Assembly: GCA_002305755.1 (NCBI GenBank)
Contig: DBQV01000021.1
Span: forward strand, 1-64,000
Length of the DNA stretch: 64,000 nt
Reading direction: 5' to 3'
Origin: Christensenella sp. UBA1385
Lineage (GTDB): Bacteria; Bacillota; Clostridia; Christensenellales; Aristaeellaceae
The notes under the pieces are model-generated. The model was not told the DNA's origin. It saw only the letters and a list, made by a program, of their open reading frames with translations, and made no database searches. Position numbers and translations under genes: made by a program. Below, in pieces: positions 51,004-59,524 of this stretch; position 1 is the first letter of the stretch, and the number at the start of each line of letters is the position of its first letter.

Positions 51004-51992
51004 TATGTTCCTCCATGCAGCGCCGATCTGACAACATCGGCGCGGATAAAATGTATCGCGTGTTCATCGAGCACGCCGTCTGTCTTCTGAATCAGCCTGC
51101 CGACAGACGTATCGCGCAGCAGGGCGTCTACCGCGGACAGCTCCACAGGCAGCAGCCCGGCCCGCGCCCCCAGGCGCACCTTGGACCAGTAGGACAGGAA
51201 TTCGGTCTGCGTAAGCCTTCTGGCGTACAGCAATATCCCCCACGCCCTGTAGATCTGATCAAGATAAATCGAGCGGGTAGCGTACTTGAGCACCTTTCTT
51301 CTCAGGTTATCCTCTTTCTGCGTAAGTTCCTCCATCTGCTGCAAGGCCGCCTCGATCAGCGATTCGGTACGGCTGTAGGCGGTAAAGCGGCTGCTGAGCA
51401 GATAGAGCGCGCCAGGGTTCTTTTCGTCCCCGGCCACCGCTTCCAGCCAGAAGCGCTTCGTGCCGTTCACCTTCTGCGACAGGCCGCGAATCTGCTGCAT
51501 CATTGTCAGCATGGGCAAATGAAGCAGGAAACCTGCCTGCACCCCCGTGCCCGCGTACTGCGGCTTGGCGGTAAGCCAACCGATGCGCTCATCCTTGGCA
51601 AAGGGCGCCTGCTCCGCCAGCAGTGCCGCAATCTCCTTGGCTTCGCCGACGGCAGCTTTGATGTGATCGGGATCGGCCGCCACGCGGATCAGAATGTGAT
51701 CCTGTTCATGCAGGCAGATCAGCGCCTTCCGGTCGCTCCTCACCAGCAGCACGGCCGCCGGGTTTTGCAGCCAGCGCCCGTCCACCAGCTCCGTCTCTTC
51801 CAGCGCCACCCGGGCTTTCAGGTCGAGGTCGCGCGCTTCATAGAGAATCCAGGTTTCCTCGCGGCCCTCCAGCACATTGACCACACGCTGTGTCAGCTTC
51901 TGCCTGTCCGCCTCCAGCATGGTACTCTCAAAAGGGTAGGCCGCGTAGTTCCTGCGCAGATCGGCAAAGCAGGTCAAGACGCTGTCATTCAT
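51003..51992 (-). CDS. mcsB: McsB-like protein, probable inactive arginine kinase homologue
   Basis: Position and overall fold mark it as McsB, the protein-arginine kinase that tags substrates for ClpCP. The 329 residues retain HEQDHILIR (family NEEDHLRI, about 95-103) and AGTGVQAGFLLHLPML (family LGTGLRASVMLHLP, about 147-162). Phosphate-binding arginines look lost: the N-terminal SSRIRLARN block reads TCFADLRRN, the Arg of GTGLRAS is Gln 152, and the RGLYGEGS loop is rewritten. The protein is also shorter than usual McsB (about 360). The ATG at 51990-51992 is six bases after GGAGG. Likely a pseudo-kinase adaptor; inference. Confidence 0.85.
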   Translation of the reverse strand: MNDSVLTCFADLRRNYAAYPFESTMLEADRQKLTQRVVNVLEGREETWILYEARDLDLKARVALEETELVDGRWLQNPAAVLLVRSDRKALICLHEQDHILIRVAADPDHIKAAVGEAKEIAALLAEQAPFAKDERIGWLTAKPQYAGTGVQAGFLLHLPMLTMMQQIRGLSQKVNGTKRFWLEAVAGDEKNPGALYLLSSRFTAYSRTESLIEAALQQMEELTQKEDNLRRKVLKYATRSIYLDQIYRAWGILLYARRLTQTEFLSYWSKVRLGARAGLLPVELSAVDALLRDTSVGRLIQKTDGVLDEHAIHFIRADVVRSALHGGT

Positions 51993-52518
51993 CCGCATCC
52001 TCCGCCGTGCCTTTCTGTGGCCGGCTCAGCTCCTTCAGTCGGTCGCGCAGGCTGGCCGCCTGCTCATAGTTCTCTGCCTTCAGCGCCTCGCTGAGCAGCT
52101 GCTTCAAGTCGTTCTCCGTCGTAGGCGCAGGCTCAATACCGATGACCTGAACCGTTTCCGCGCGCTGCTCCTGCCCCTTCAGGTCAGACAGATAGCTGAC
52201 GACCTGCTCGTGGAAAGCCTGATAACACTGCGGGCAGCCGAACACGGTGTCATGGTCAATGTTCTCATAGGCCGTCCGACAGGCCGCGCAGATCATGCGC
52301 GGCACATGCAGCTCCTCGCGAGGGGCATCCGCACTCGCCGCCGCGCCCAGTTCATCCATGCCGGAGAGCGTCATCCCCATCGTGGAAAAAGCCTGAGCCA
52401 TCTCTTCATGGGCTTTCTTCGCGCAGTCCATACACAGCGATCTGGTTGCCACCTGTCCGTTGGCTATCATATGCAGCACGAGGGTCGCCTCGTTTTTCTT
52501 GCAGCCGTCACATTTCAT
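51985..52518 (-). CDS. mcsA: McsA, zinc-finger activator/adaptor with UVR domain
   Basis: Partner of McsB in controlling CtsR. The 177 residues begin with a CxxC pair (CDGC at 3-6), CMDC (about 29-32), a second zinc site (CAAC, CPQC at about 77-97) and a C-terminal UVR motif (LLSEALKAENYEQAASLRDRL). All four CxxC pairs and the UVR are intact. It lies 13 bases after ctsR and overlaps mcsB by eight bases. Confidence 0.93.
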   Translation of the reverse strand: MKCDGCKKNEATLVLHMIANGQVATRSLCMDCAKKAHEEMAQAFSTMGMTLSGMDELGAAASADAPREELHVPRMICAACRTAYENIDHDTVFGCPQCYQAFHEQVVSYLSDLKGQEQRAETVQVIGIEPAPTTENDLKQLLSEALKAENYEQAASLRDRLKELSRPQKGTAEDADE

Positions 52519-52531
52519 AAAGTTCCTCCTG

Positions 52532-53002
52532 TCAGGCCATTGTCTTGCGCGCGGCGTTCAGCAGCATGCTGCGCAGTATCCTTGCCCTCATGTTGTCTTT
52601 CATATTCTCGGGAATGGGCACCGACAGCGCCTGCGGCGTCAACGCTGAATACATCAGCTCCGCCTGGCCGCGCGTCAGCTCGCCCCTCTCCGACAGCTGA
52701 CGAAGCAGTATTTCCGCCGACTTCAGGTCGATAGAATCTCCGATTCTCTCGTTTAAGAGATAGTGGATCAGATCCTCAGCCTTCTGTCTCAGACGGATCA
52801 CCCGGATATATCCGCCGCCGCCGCGCCGCGACTCAATGATATAGCCATGATCGGGTGTAAAGCGCGTGGACAGCACATAGTTGATCTGAGAAGGCGCGCA
52901 GCTGAAATACTCCGCCAGCTCATTGCGTTTGAGCTCGATCTCCTGCTCATCCTGCGCCATCATCGTTTTGATGAATTCTTCTATCGTATCGCTTAGCCGC
53001 AT
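52532..53002 (-). CDS. ctsR: Transcriptional repressor CtsR
   Basis: Represses class III heat-shock genes. The 156 residues start MRLSDTIEEFIKTMM and include the winged helix-turn-helix with NYVLSTRFTPDHGYIIESRRGGGGYIRVIR; the Gly-rich wing RRGGGGYIR is the thermosensor signature. The ATG at 53000-53002 lies four bases after GGAGG; an in-frame TTG seven codons upstream is less likely. A CtsR operator overlaps its own promoter. Confidence 0.96.
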   Translation of the reverse strand: MRLSDTIEEFIKTMMAQDEQEIELKRNELAEYFSCAPSQINYVLSTRFTPDHGYIIESRRGGGGYIRVIRLRQKAEDLIHYLLNERIGDSIDLKSAEILLRQLSERGELTRGQAELMYSALTPQALSVPIPENMKDNMRARILRSMLLNAARKTMA

Positions 53003-53029
53003 AGACCCTCCAATCACAGCCAAAGAATA

Positions 53030-53046
53030 TCTGACCTTCTTTGACT
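53030..53046 (-). promoter_or_regulatory. CtsR operator
   Basis: Minus-strand AGTCAAA-GAA-GGTCAGA matches the known CtsR heptad repeat (RGTCAAA N3 RGTCAAA) with a single mismatch. It lies directly after the -10 box, over the transcription start. Confidence 0.88.
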
Positions 53047-53052
53047 AAGCGC

Positions 53053-53081
53053 ATTGTAGCATACAATCGCCCGCCGCGCAA
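53053..53081 (-). promoter_or_regulatory. Promoter of ctsR-mcsA-mcsB-clpC
   Basis: Minus-strand TTGCGC (53076-53081), 17-base spacer, TACAAT (53053-53058, 5 of 6). The CtsR operator follows six bases downstream. Confidence 0.75.
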
Positions 53082-53118
53082 GCTGTCACGGAGACAAGGG
53101 CAATATACCCCGGGATTG

Positions 53119-53147
53119 TTTACAAATACACGCGATACATGTAAGAT
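53119..53147 (+). promoter_or_regulatory. Promoter of the zinc-ribbon/TPM gene pair
   Basis: TTTACA (53119-53124, 5 of 6), 17-base spacer, TAAGAT (53142-53147, 4 of 6), 35 bases before the start codon. Confidence 0.6.
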
Positions 53148-53182
53148 ACAGTAGTAAAACAATAAGGCAAAGGAGGCACTGC

Positions 53183-54271
53183 ATGTCCACTCTTACCTAT
53201 AAATGCCCCTCCTGTGGCGCTCCTCTGATCTATCGCGGTGATACCCAGACACTGGATTGCGGCAACTGCGGCAACTCGTTCACGGGTGAAACCGTCCGCC
53301 AGGTTGCGGAGATAGACAGCCAGGAGAGCGGAAGCATCAACTGGGAGATGCAGGGCACCGAATATTCCAAGCAGGAGGCGGACAGGACAAGAACCTTCTC
53401 CTGCACATCCTGCGGCGCCCAGCTGGTCACGGACGAAACGACCGTGGCGACCAACTGTGCCTTCTGCGGCAGCCCGTCCATTATTCCGGCACAGTTTACA
53501 CCCGGCACCCGCCCGGAAAAGGTCATTCCCTTCCTGGTCAAAAAAGAGGAGGCCGAAAAAGCGTTCCATCAGTATTTCCGCGGCAAGAAAATGCTGCCGA
53601 ACGCCTTTTTGAAGGGTAACAATCAAATCAGCAAGATCATGCAGCTGTACGTGCCTTACTGGCTGTTCAGCTGCCAGGCAGACGCGGACATCACCTACAA
53701 CGCCACGCAGGTGCACACCCGCCGCAGCGGCAGCTATCTGGAGACCATCACGCGGCACTTTCTGGTGCGGCGGGCCGGAACGATCGATTTTCAAGACCTG
53801 CCGATCGACGCGCACAGCCGCATCGACAACACCATCACCGAGACCCTGGAACCCTACAAAACGGAAGAAGCCATTGCCTTTTCGCCCGAGGTGCTCTCCG
53901 GAGCGATGGCGGACAGAGCCGATGTCAGCGCGGAAGAATGCAAGCAGAGAGCCGATTCGAGGATCACAGAAACAACGGAAAGCGTCATGCGCCAAACCGT
54001 GAGCGGCTACACCTCCGTGACGCCGCGCAGACAAAGGATCAGCGTGCCTCAGGGAAAATCCGCGCCCGTTCTCTTTCCCCTGTGGCAGATCACGACCATC
54101 AAGGACGGCAAGCCCTATACCTTCGCCATCAACGGGCAGACAGGGAAGCTGACCACCAACATCCCCTACTCCAGGGGCAAGTACTTCGGCTGGGCGCTCG
54201 GTATTGCCGGCGCTTCGGCTGTGCTGGGTTACGTTGCAGTGACCCTGCTTTTGAAAGTGGGAGGCATCTGA
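53183..54271 (+). CDS. Zinc-ribbon membrane-anchored protein
   Basis: Protein of 362 residues, function unknown. Two TFIIB-like zinc ribbons are visible (CPSC and CGNC at about 8-29; CTSC and CAFC at about 74-95). The middle shows QLYVPYWLFSCQADADI, a pattern of a family of Firmicutes zinc-ribbon proteins sometimes labelled PriA-like, though no helicase motif is present. A single membrane segment is at the C-terminus (about 338-358). AAAGGAGG precedes the ATG. It is two bases from a TPM-domain gene, a pairing I have seen in other Firmicutes. Confidence 0.82.
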   Translation: MSTLTYKCPSCGAPLIYRGDTQTLDCGNCGNSFTGETVRQVAEIDSQESGSINWEMQGTEYSKQEADRTRTFSCTSCGAQLVTDETTVATNCAFCGSPSIIPAQFTPGTRPEKVIPFLVKKEEAEKAFHQYFRGKKMLPNAFLKGNNQISKIMQLYVPYWLFSCQADADITYNATQVHTRRSGSYLETITRHFLVRRAGTIDFQDLPIDAHSRIDNTITETLEPYKTEEAIAFSPEVLSGAMADRADVSAEECKQRADSRITETTESVMRQTVSGYTSVTPRRQRISVPQGKSAPVLFPLWQITTIKDGKPYTFAINGQTGKLTTNIPYSRGKYFGWALGIAGASAVLGYVAVTLLLKVGGI

Positions 54272-54273
54272 TC

Positions 54274-55110
54274 ATGAAAAAAACAGGTTTTGCGGTGCTG
54301 CTCATCCTGCTGCTGTCCTTTGGCGCAGCGCAGGCCCAGTCTTTGTCTCACGTGGCCGATCAGGCCGGCATCTTTGATGCCCAGGAAATCGCCTCGCTGG
54401 AAGAAAAAATGCAGGCCATCTATGATACCTATGGCTTTGATACCGTCATCGTCACCACCGGAGATTCGCGCGGGCAGTCCGCCCGAATGTTCGCGGCCGA
54501 CTTTTATGATGAGTTTCACGACTACGACACCTTTCCAAACGGTCTGATCTTTTCCTTTAACTTCGATCTGGGAGAATACTATGAGGCCAGCCGCGGCATC
54601 GGCATGCAGCTCTTTGCCGACGAAGGGGGCGAGGCGCTGGACGAGCTGCTCCGCCCTTACCTGGACAGCAGCGATTATTACGGCGCCATGAACGCCTACC
54701 TGCATGCGGTGGAACGGAAGCTGTCGCGTTACAGCACCCCCAATGAAGACGGGACGAGAGCACTCAGCGCCACGCCCCGCCTGCCCACTCTGAGCGAGGC
54801 GGCGGAAGACGCCGCCGGCTACCTGCCCTTCCTGCTGCTGGGCGGCGCGGGCGTGGGCTTCGTCTCCGCTTCGGTCATGAAGAGCAAGCTGAACATCGCA
54901 AAACCTCAGCGCGGCGCATACAGTTACGCCTCGCCGGATTCGCTCCGCCTGCGCGACAGCAGCGAGATCTACCTGTATCAGACGGTTACGCGCACGAAGA
55001 TAGAGCAGAACACATCGGGCGGCAGCCGGGGCGGCGGCGGCTCTTCGGGCGGCGCCCGCTTCAGTTCGAGCGGCGGGCATTCCTACGGCGGACGCGGCGG
55101 AAAATTGTAA
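54274..55110 (+). CDS. TPM-domain secreted/membrane protein with Gly/Ser-rich tail
   Basis: The 278 residues begin with a signal peptide (about 1-22, ending AQAQS). A TPM (YgcG/Psb32) domain spans about 25-160: VADQAGIFDAQEIASLEEKM and VIVTTGDSRGQSARMFAADFYDEF are typical. A membrane segment follows (about 180-200), and the tail (about 255-278) is nearly all Gly and Ser with Arg and ends GGRGGKL. The role of TPM proteins is unclear. The ATG at 54274 follows GGGAGG by nine bases. Confidence 0.85.
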   Translation: MKKTGFAVLLILLLSFGAAQAQSLSHVADQAGIFDAQEIASLEEKMQAIYDTYGFDTVIVTTGDSRGQSARMFAADFYDEFHDYDTFPNGLIFSFNFDLGEYYEASRGIGMQLFADEGGEALDELLRPYLDSSDYYGAMNAYLHAVERKLSRYSTPNEDGTRALSATPRLPTLSEAAEDAAGYLPFLLLGGAGVGFVSASVMKSKLNIAKPQRGAYSYASPDSLRLRDSSEIYLYQTVTRTKIEQNTSGGSRGGGGSSGGARFSSSGGHSYGGRGGKL

Positions 55111-55131
55111 GTCAGGCAGCGAAAGAAACGA

Positions 55132-57399
55132 ATGAATTTAGATCAGCTGATAGATTACCTGCGCGGGGACCCCTCTTTCATGAGCTGTGTCAGCCACTGG
55201 GAGGTTCTCCCACCTAGACCCGCGCAATACGGCCCCATGCCCGCGGGCATGGACAGCCGTATCGTGGAGGCACTGGCTAAGAGAGGCATTCACAGGCTGT
55301 ATACGCATCAAAGCGCCGCGGTTGAGAGGGCCATGGCGGGTGAGGATATCGTGGTCGTCACCCCCACAGCTTCCGGCAAGACCATGTGCTACAACATCCC
55401 CGTGCTGTCCTCCATCCTCAGAAACCAGGACGCACGCGCGCTGTACCTGTTTCCCACCAAAGCCCTTTCGGCCGATCAGGTGGCGGAGCTGTATGACCTG
55501 ATCACGCTGCTGGATGTCGATATCAAGACCTACACCTATGACGGCGATACGCCCGCGGCTGCGCGCCGCTCCATCCGGCAGGCGGGGCATGTGGTGGTGA
55601 CCAACCCGGACATGCTGCACGCCAACATACTGCCCCACCATACCAAATGGGTCAAGCTGTTTGAGAACCTTGAGTATATCGTGATCGATGAAATCCACGC
55701 CTACCGCGGCATTTTCGGCAGCAATCTGGCCAATGTGCTGAGGAGGCTGTTGCGGCTCTGCGCTTTCTACGGCAGCCATCCCCGCTTTATACTCTGCAGC
55801 GCCACCATCGCCAATCCCGGCGAGCTGGCGCAAACACTGACGGGCAGGCCGGTCACGCTGATAGAAAACAGCGGCGCGCCAATGGGTGAAAAGCACATCG
55901 TGTTCTACAACCCGCCCGTGGTCAACAGGCAGCTTGGCATCCGCAAGAGCGCTCTGCACCAGACGCGCATGCTGGCCTCCATGCTGCTGAACAACAAAAT
56001 TCAAAGCATCGTATTTGCCAGGAGCCGTGTGCAGGTGGAGGTACTGACCAAGGCGCTGAAAGATCAGGCCAGTGATCAGATCGGCCAGTCGACCCGCGTA
56101 CGCGGCTACCGCGGCGGCTATCTGCCGGGCGAACGGCGCGACATTGAGCGAAGCCTGCGCGCCGGGCAGGTAGATATGGTGATCTCCACCAACGCTCTTG
56201 AGCTGGGCATCGATATCGGTGCCCTGGATGCCTGTGTGCTTTGCGGCTATCCCGGCACCATTGCCAGCACCTGGCAGCAGGCCGGCAGAGCCGGCCGCAG
56301 ACAGGGCAAGTCTATCACCGTGCTCGTGGCCTCCAGCGCCGCGCTTGACCAGTATATCATCAGCCACCCAGAGTATTTTTTCAGCCAGTCTCCCGAGAAC
56401 GCGCTGCTGAACCCCGACAATCTTTACATACTGCTCAACCACTTCAAATGCTCTGCCTACGAACTGCCCTTCAAGGAGGGCGAGGCCTTCGGCAATGCGC
56501 CCGGCGTGGACAGCATGCTGCAGTTCCTGCAGGAATCCGGCATTGTGAGAAAGGTAGGCGAGGTGTGGCATTGGTCGGCGGAGGATTTTCCCGCCAGCGA
56601 GATCAGCCTGCGCAGCGCAATGACTGAGAATTTTCTCATCATGGACGTCACCGACCCGGCCCATGTGCGCGTGGTCGGCGAAATGGATCGTTTTACCGTG
56701 CCCATGCTGCTGCACGAAAACGCCATCTATCTGCACGAGGGCGTGCAGTATCAGGTAGAGAAGCTTGATTTCGATGCCTGCAAGGCTTATATCCGCCATG
56801 TCAGCGTCGACTACTACACCGATGCCGATCTCAATATCAGCCTCAGCCTGCTGGATGTGGAGAGCGAGGATGATCATGCCGCCTACGGCGAGATCAAGGT
56901 GACGTCTCTGGTCAAGATCTTCAAAAAGATGAAATTCGACACCGGGGAGAGCCTGGGCTATGGCCCCGTGCGCCTGCCTGAAACGGAAATGCACACACAG
57001 GCCATGTGGATGACGCTCAGCGAGGAGACTGCCGGCCGCTACGAGAAGGACAGCCTGCAAAACGGCATGCTGGGCATCGCGAACACGCTGAGGATCGTCG
57101 CGCCGCTTTACCTGATGTGCTCCCCGCATGACATCGCGGTCGTCTATCAGGTGAAGAGCCCCATCACGGACAGGCCCACGCTCATCCTTTACGATAACAG
57201 CCCCGGCGGGATCGGCCTTGCTGAAAAGGCCTACCATATGCGGGGCACGCTGCTGCGGCACGCCAGGCAGCTTATTTTGCAATGTATCTGCGAGCAGGGA
57301 TGTCCTTCCTGCGTAGGGCCGGAAAGCGAGATCGGCACGGACGGAAAGCAGACAGCGCTGAAACTTCTGGAGGAAATCATCACCTATGACCGCCAATGA
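55132..57399 (+). CDS. mrfA: DEAD/DEAH-box helicase of the MrfA (YprA) family
   Basis: DNA helicase that in Bacillus repairs mitomycin damage independently of UvrA. The 755 residues contain the helicase core (PTASGKTMCYN as Walker A, VIDEIHAYRGIFG as Walker B, LCSATIANP and QQAGRAGRRQGKS as motif VI) and the C-terminal DUF1998 zinc module with CICEQGCPSC. The usual partner exonuclease MrfB (YprB) is not adjacent. The ATG at 55132 has only a weak upstream site. Its end overlaps the aldehyde dehydrogenase by 14 bases. Confidence 0.92.
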   Translation: MNLDQLIDYLRGDPSFMSCVSHWEVLPPRPAQYGPMPAGMDSRIVEALAKRGIHRLYTHQSAAVERAMAGEDIVVVTPTASGKTMCYNIPVLSSILRNQDARALYLFPTKALSADQVAELYDLITLLDVDIKTYTYDGDTPAAARRSIRQAGHVVVTNPDMLHANILPHHTKWVKLFENLEYIVIDEIHAYRGIFGSNLANVLRRLLRLCAFYGSHPRFILCSATIANPGELAQTLTGRPVTLIENSGAPMGEKHIVFYNPPVVNRQLGIRKSALHQTRMLASMLLNNKIQSIVFARSRVQVEVLTKALKDQASDQIGQSTRVRGYRGGYLPGERRDIERSLRAGQVDMVISTNALELGIDIGALDACVLCGYPGTIASTWQQAGRAGRRQGKSITVLVASSAALDQYIISHPEYFFSQSPENALLNPDNLYILLNHFKCSAYELPFKEGEAFGNAPGVDSMLQFLQESGIVRKVGEVWHWSAEDFPASEISLRSAMTENFLIMDVTDPAHVRVVGEMDRFTVPMLLHENAIYLHEGVQYQVEKLDFDACKAYIRHVSVDYYTDADLNISLSLLDVESEDDHAAYGEIKVTSLVKIFKKMKFDTGESLGYGPVRLPETEMHTQAMWMTLSEETAGRYEKDSLQNGMLGIANTLRIVAPLYLMCSPHDIAVVYQVKSPITDRPTLILYDNSPGGIGLAEKAYHMRGTLLRHARQLILQCICEQGCPSCVGPESEIGTDGKQTALKLLEEIITYDRQ

Positions 57400-58786
57400 G
57401 ATCATAGCCCTGCAAAGGCAGGCTTTTCGGGATGAGCAGGCCGCGGCGCTGCAGACCCTTGACAGCCGCGCGGCCTTTTTTGCGGCTTACCACGAGCGCA
57501 GGGATCTGCTGCTTCACCTGCTGGACGCCATTGAGGAGCGGGAGGAGGATATCCACGCCGCTCTGAAAAGCGATCTCGGAAAATCCGCCGCCGAAAGCCT
57601 GATGAGCGAAACGGGCCTGGTGCTGTCGGAAATCCGGTTTGCTCTCAGGCATCTCAAGCGCTGGATGCGTCCGCGCCGCGTGCGCGGCTCAATGGCGACC
57701 TTCCCGGGCAGAAGCTTTGTGTGCCCCGAGCCCTATGGCCTCGCGCTGATCATGGCGCCGTGGAACTATCCGTTTTACCTCAGCGTCGCCCCGATGATCG
57801 CGGCCATTGCGGCAGGCAACCGCTGCGTGCTCAAGCCAAGCGAATATGCGCCCGCCACCGCCGCCCTGCTGAAGGAGTTGGTCGGAGGCTGGGCCAAACC
57901 CGATCGGGCCGCAGTGATCACTGGAGATGCCGAAACCAGCCGGGCATTGCTGAAGGAGAAGTTTGATTATATCTTTTTCACCGGCAGCGCTCAGGTAGGC
58001 CGCTCCGTGATGCGAAGCGCCGCGGAAACGCTTACGCCGCTGACGCTGGAGCTAGGCGGGAAAAGCCCCTGTATCGTGGAAAGCGACGCCGATCTGGAGC
58101 TGGCCGCCAGGCGGATCGCCTTTGGCAAGGGCATGAACGCGGGACAGACCTGCGTGGCGCCGGACTATCTGCTGGTTCACCGCGATGTGCGGGACAGGCT
58201 GATGGAGCTGATCGCCAAGCAGTGGCAGGCATTCTACGGGGACAATGCGCTGGAATCTCCGGATTGGCCTCTGATCGTGAACGAGCGGCACTACCTGCGG
58301 CTGATGGGGCTGATCGAGCAGGACAAGGTCTATTGCTGCGGCGAGGGAGACGGAAAGCGGATCGCGCCGACCCTTCTTCAGGATGTCAGCTGGGATTCGC
58401 CCGTCATGCGGGAAGAAATCTTCGGCCCACTGCTGCCTGTGCTGAGCTATGACTCACTCGAAAGCGCGGTCGCCCGCATCAACGAAGGAGAAAGGCCGCT
58501 CGCCTGTTATGTCTTTACGTCGGATGAGGAAAAGGCCAGAGCGCTGGTGCGCTCCATCTCCTTTGGCGGTGGCTGCGTCAACGATACGCTGGTGCATCTG
58601 GGCAACCCCAGGCTGCCCTTCGGCGGCGTCGGTCAAAGCGGCATGGGGGCCTATCACGGCAAATACGGTTTTGACACCTTTACGCACTTCAAAAGCGTGC
58701 TGATCAAGGGAAAGACAGACGTCCCCTTCCGCTACCCGCCCTATTCTGAAAGCAGGCAGCGCCTGCTGAAGCAATTCATGAAATGA
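57386..58786 (+). CDS. Aldehyde dehydrogenase (class 3-like)
   Basis: NAD(P)-dependent oxidation of aldehydes to acids. The 466 residues show the class 3 pattern: APWNYPFYLSVAPMIAAIAAGN, the coenzyme-site TGSAQVGR, the catalytic Glu in LELGGKSP and the catalytic Cys in GQTCVAPDY, plus LPFGGVGQSGMGAYHG near the end. Substrate is not deducible. It starts within mrfA (14-base overlap), an unexpected coupling. Confidence 0.93.
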   Translation: MTANEIIALQRQAFRDEQAAALQTLDSRAAFFAAYHERRDLLLHLLDAIEEREEDIHAALKSDLGKSAAESLMSETGLVLSEIRFALRHLKRWMRPRRVRGSMATFPGRSFVCPEPYGLALIMAPWNYPFYLSVAPMIAAIAAGNRCVLKPSEYAPATAALLKELVGGWAKPDRAAVITGDAETSRALLKEKFDYIFFTGSAQVGRSVMRSAAETLTPLTLELGGKSPCIVESDADLELAARRIAFGKGMNAGQTCVAPDYLLVHRDVRDRLMELIAKQWQAFYGDNALESPDWPLIVNERHYLRLMGLIEQDKVYCCGEGDGKRIAPTLLQDVSWDSPVMREEIFGPLLPVLSYDSLESAVARINEGERPLACYVFTSDEEKARALVRSISFGGGCVNDTLVHLGNPRLPFGGVGQSGMGAYHGKYGFDTFTHFKSVLIKGKTDVPFRYPPYSESRQRLLKQFMK

Positions 58787-58795
58787 GCCTGCGCC

Positions 58796-59524
58796 ATGCC
58801 AAGCCTTGAAAGCTATCGAAAAGAACTGGATTACTCCTACGCCCCCGGCCTCTTCCCCTGTATGGAAGCCGTCAGAAAGAGGCCGGACGCCGTGCGGCGG
58901 GTCATCGTCAGCAGCAGGCTGGCGGAGGGCTCTGCGAAAGACGGCCTGATGCGGCTGTGCGAAAAACAGGGAATCCGCGTGGAGACCGCTGACCGCGCGC
59001 TGGCCCGGCTGTCCGGCAAGGAGAACGTTTTCGCCGCGGCAGTGTTTGAAAAACGGCAGGGCAGCCTTTCCTCCGACGAAAAGCATCTGGTACTGCACCA
59101 TCCGAGCGACAAGGGCAACCTCGGCACCATGCTGCGTACGGCACTGGGCTTCGGTTTCAGAAACATTGCCGTCATCCGCCCCGCGGCGGACTGGGATGAT
59201 CCGCACGTGATACGCGCCAGCATGGGCGCGATGTTCTCCCTGGAGATCGCCGGCTATGACGACTTTTCACAGTACCGGCAAGCCTATCCCGCTCATGCTC
59301 TTTTCCCCTTCATGCTGACGGGCGCCCTGCCGCCCGAAGAAGCGGCGCGCGGTCTCAGCGGCCCCTACGCCCTGATCTTGGGCAACGAAGGCAGCGGCCT
59401 TCCTCAGGAGTTCGCTTCTCTCGGCCAGGCCGTCAGGATCCCTCACAGCGGCGACATTGATTCTCTGAATCTCGCCATCGCCGCAGGCATCGGCATGTAT
59501 GTATTTTCTTCTTTAACCTCATAA
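58796..59524 (+). CDS. SpoU/TrmH-family RNA 2'-O-methyltransferase
   Basis: S-adenosylmethionine-dependent RNA methyltransferase of 242 residues. The SPOUT knot motifs are visible: HHPSDKGNLGTMLRTALGFG, ALILGNEGSGLPQ and the C-terminal IPHSGDIDSLNLAIAAGI. The target RNA (tRNA or rRNA) is unknown. It lies nine bases after the dehydrogenase gene and converges on rsmG, with the two stop regions overlapping by six bases. Confidence 0.9.
   Translation: MPSLESYRKELDYSYAPGLFPCMEAVRKRPDAVRRVIVSSRLAEGSAKDGLMRLCEKQGIRVETADRALARLSGKENVFAAAVFEKRQGSLSSDEKHLVLHHPSDKGNLGTMLRTALGFGFRNIAVIRPAADWDDPHVIRASMGAMFSLEIAGYDDFSQYRQAYPAHALFPFMLTGALPPEEAARGLSGPYALILGNEGSGLPQEFASLGQAVRIPHSGDIDSLNLAIAAGIGMYVFSSLTS

Noticed and set aside
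55138..57405. Long open frame of 755 codons on the minus strand
   Set aside because: It mirrors the MrfA helicase gene on the opposite strand; the helicase has all family motifs, while the mirror frame has none and is His/Gln-rich as expected from antisense reading of GC-rich codons.
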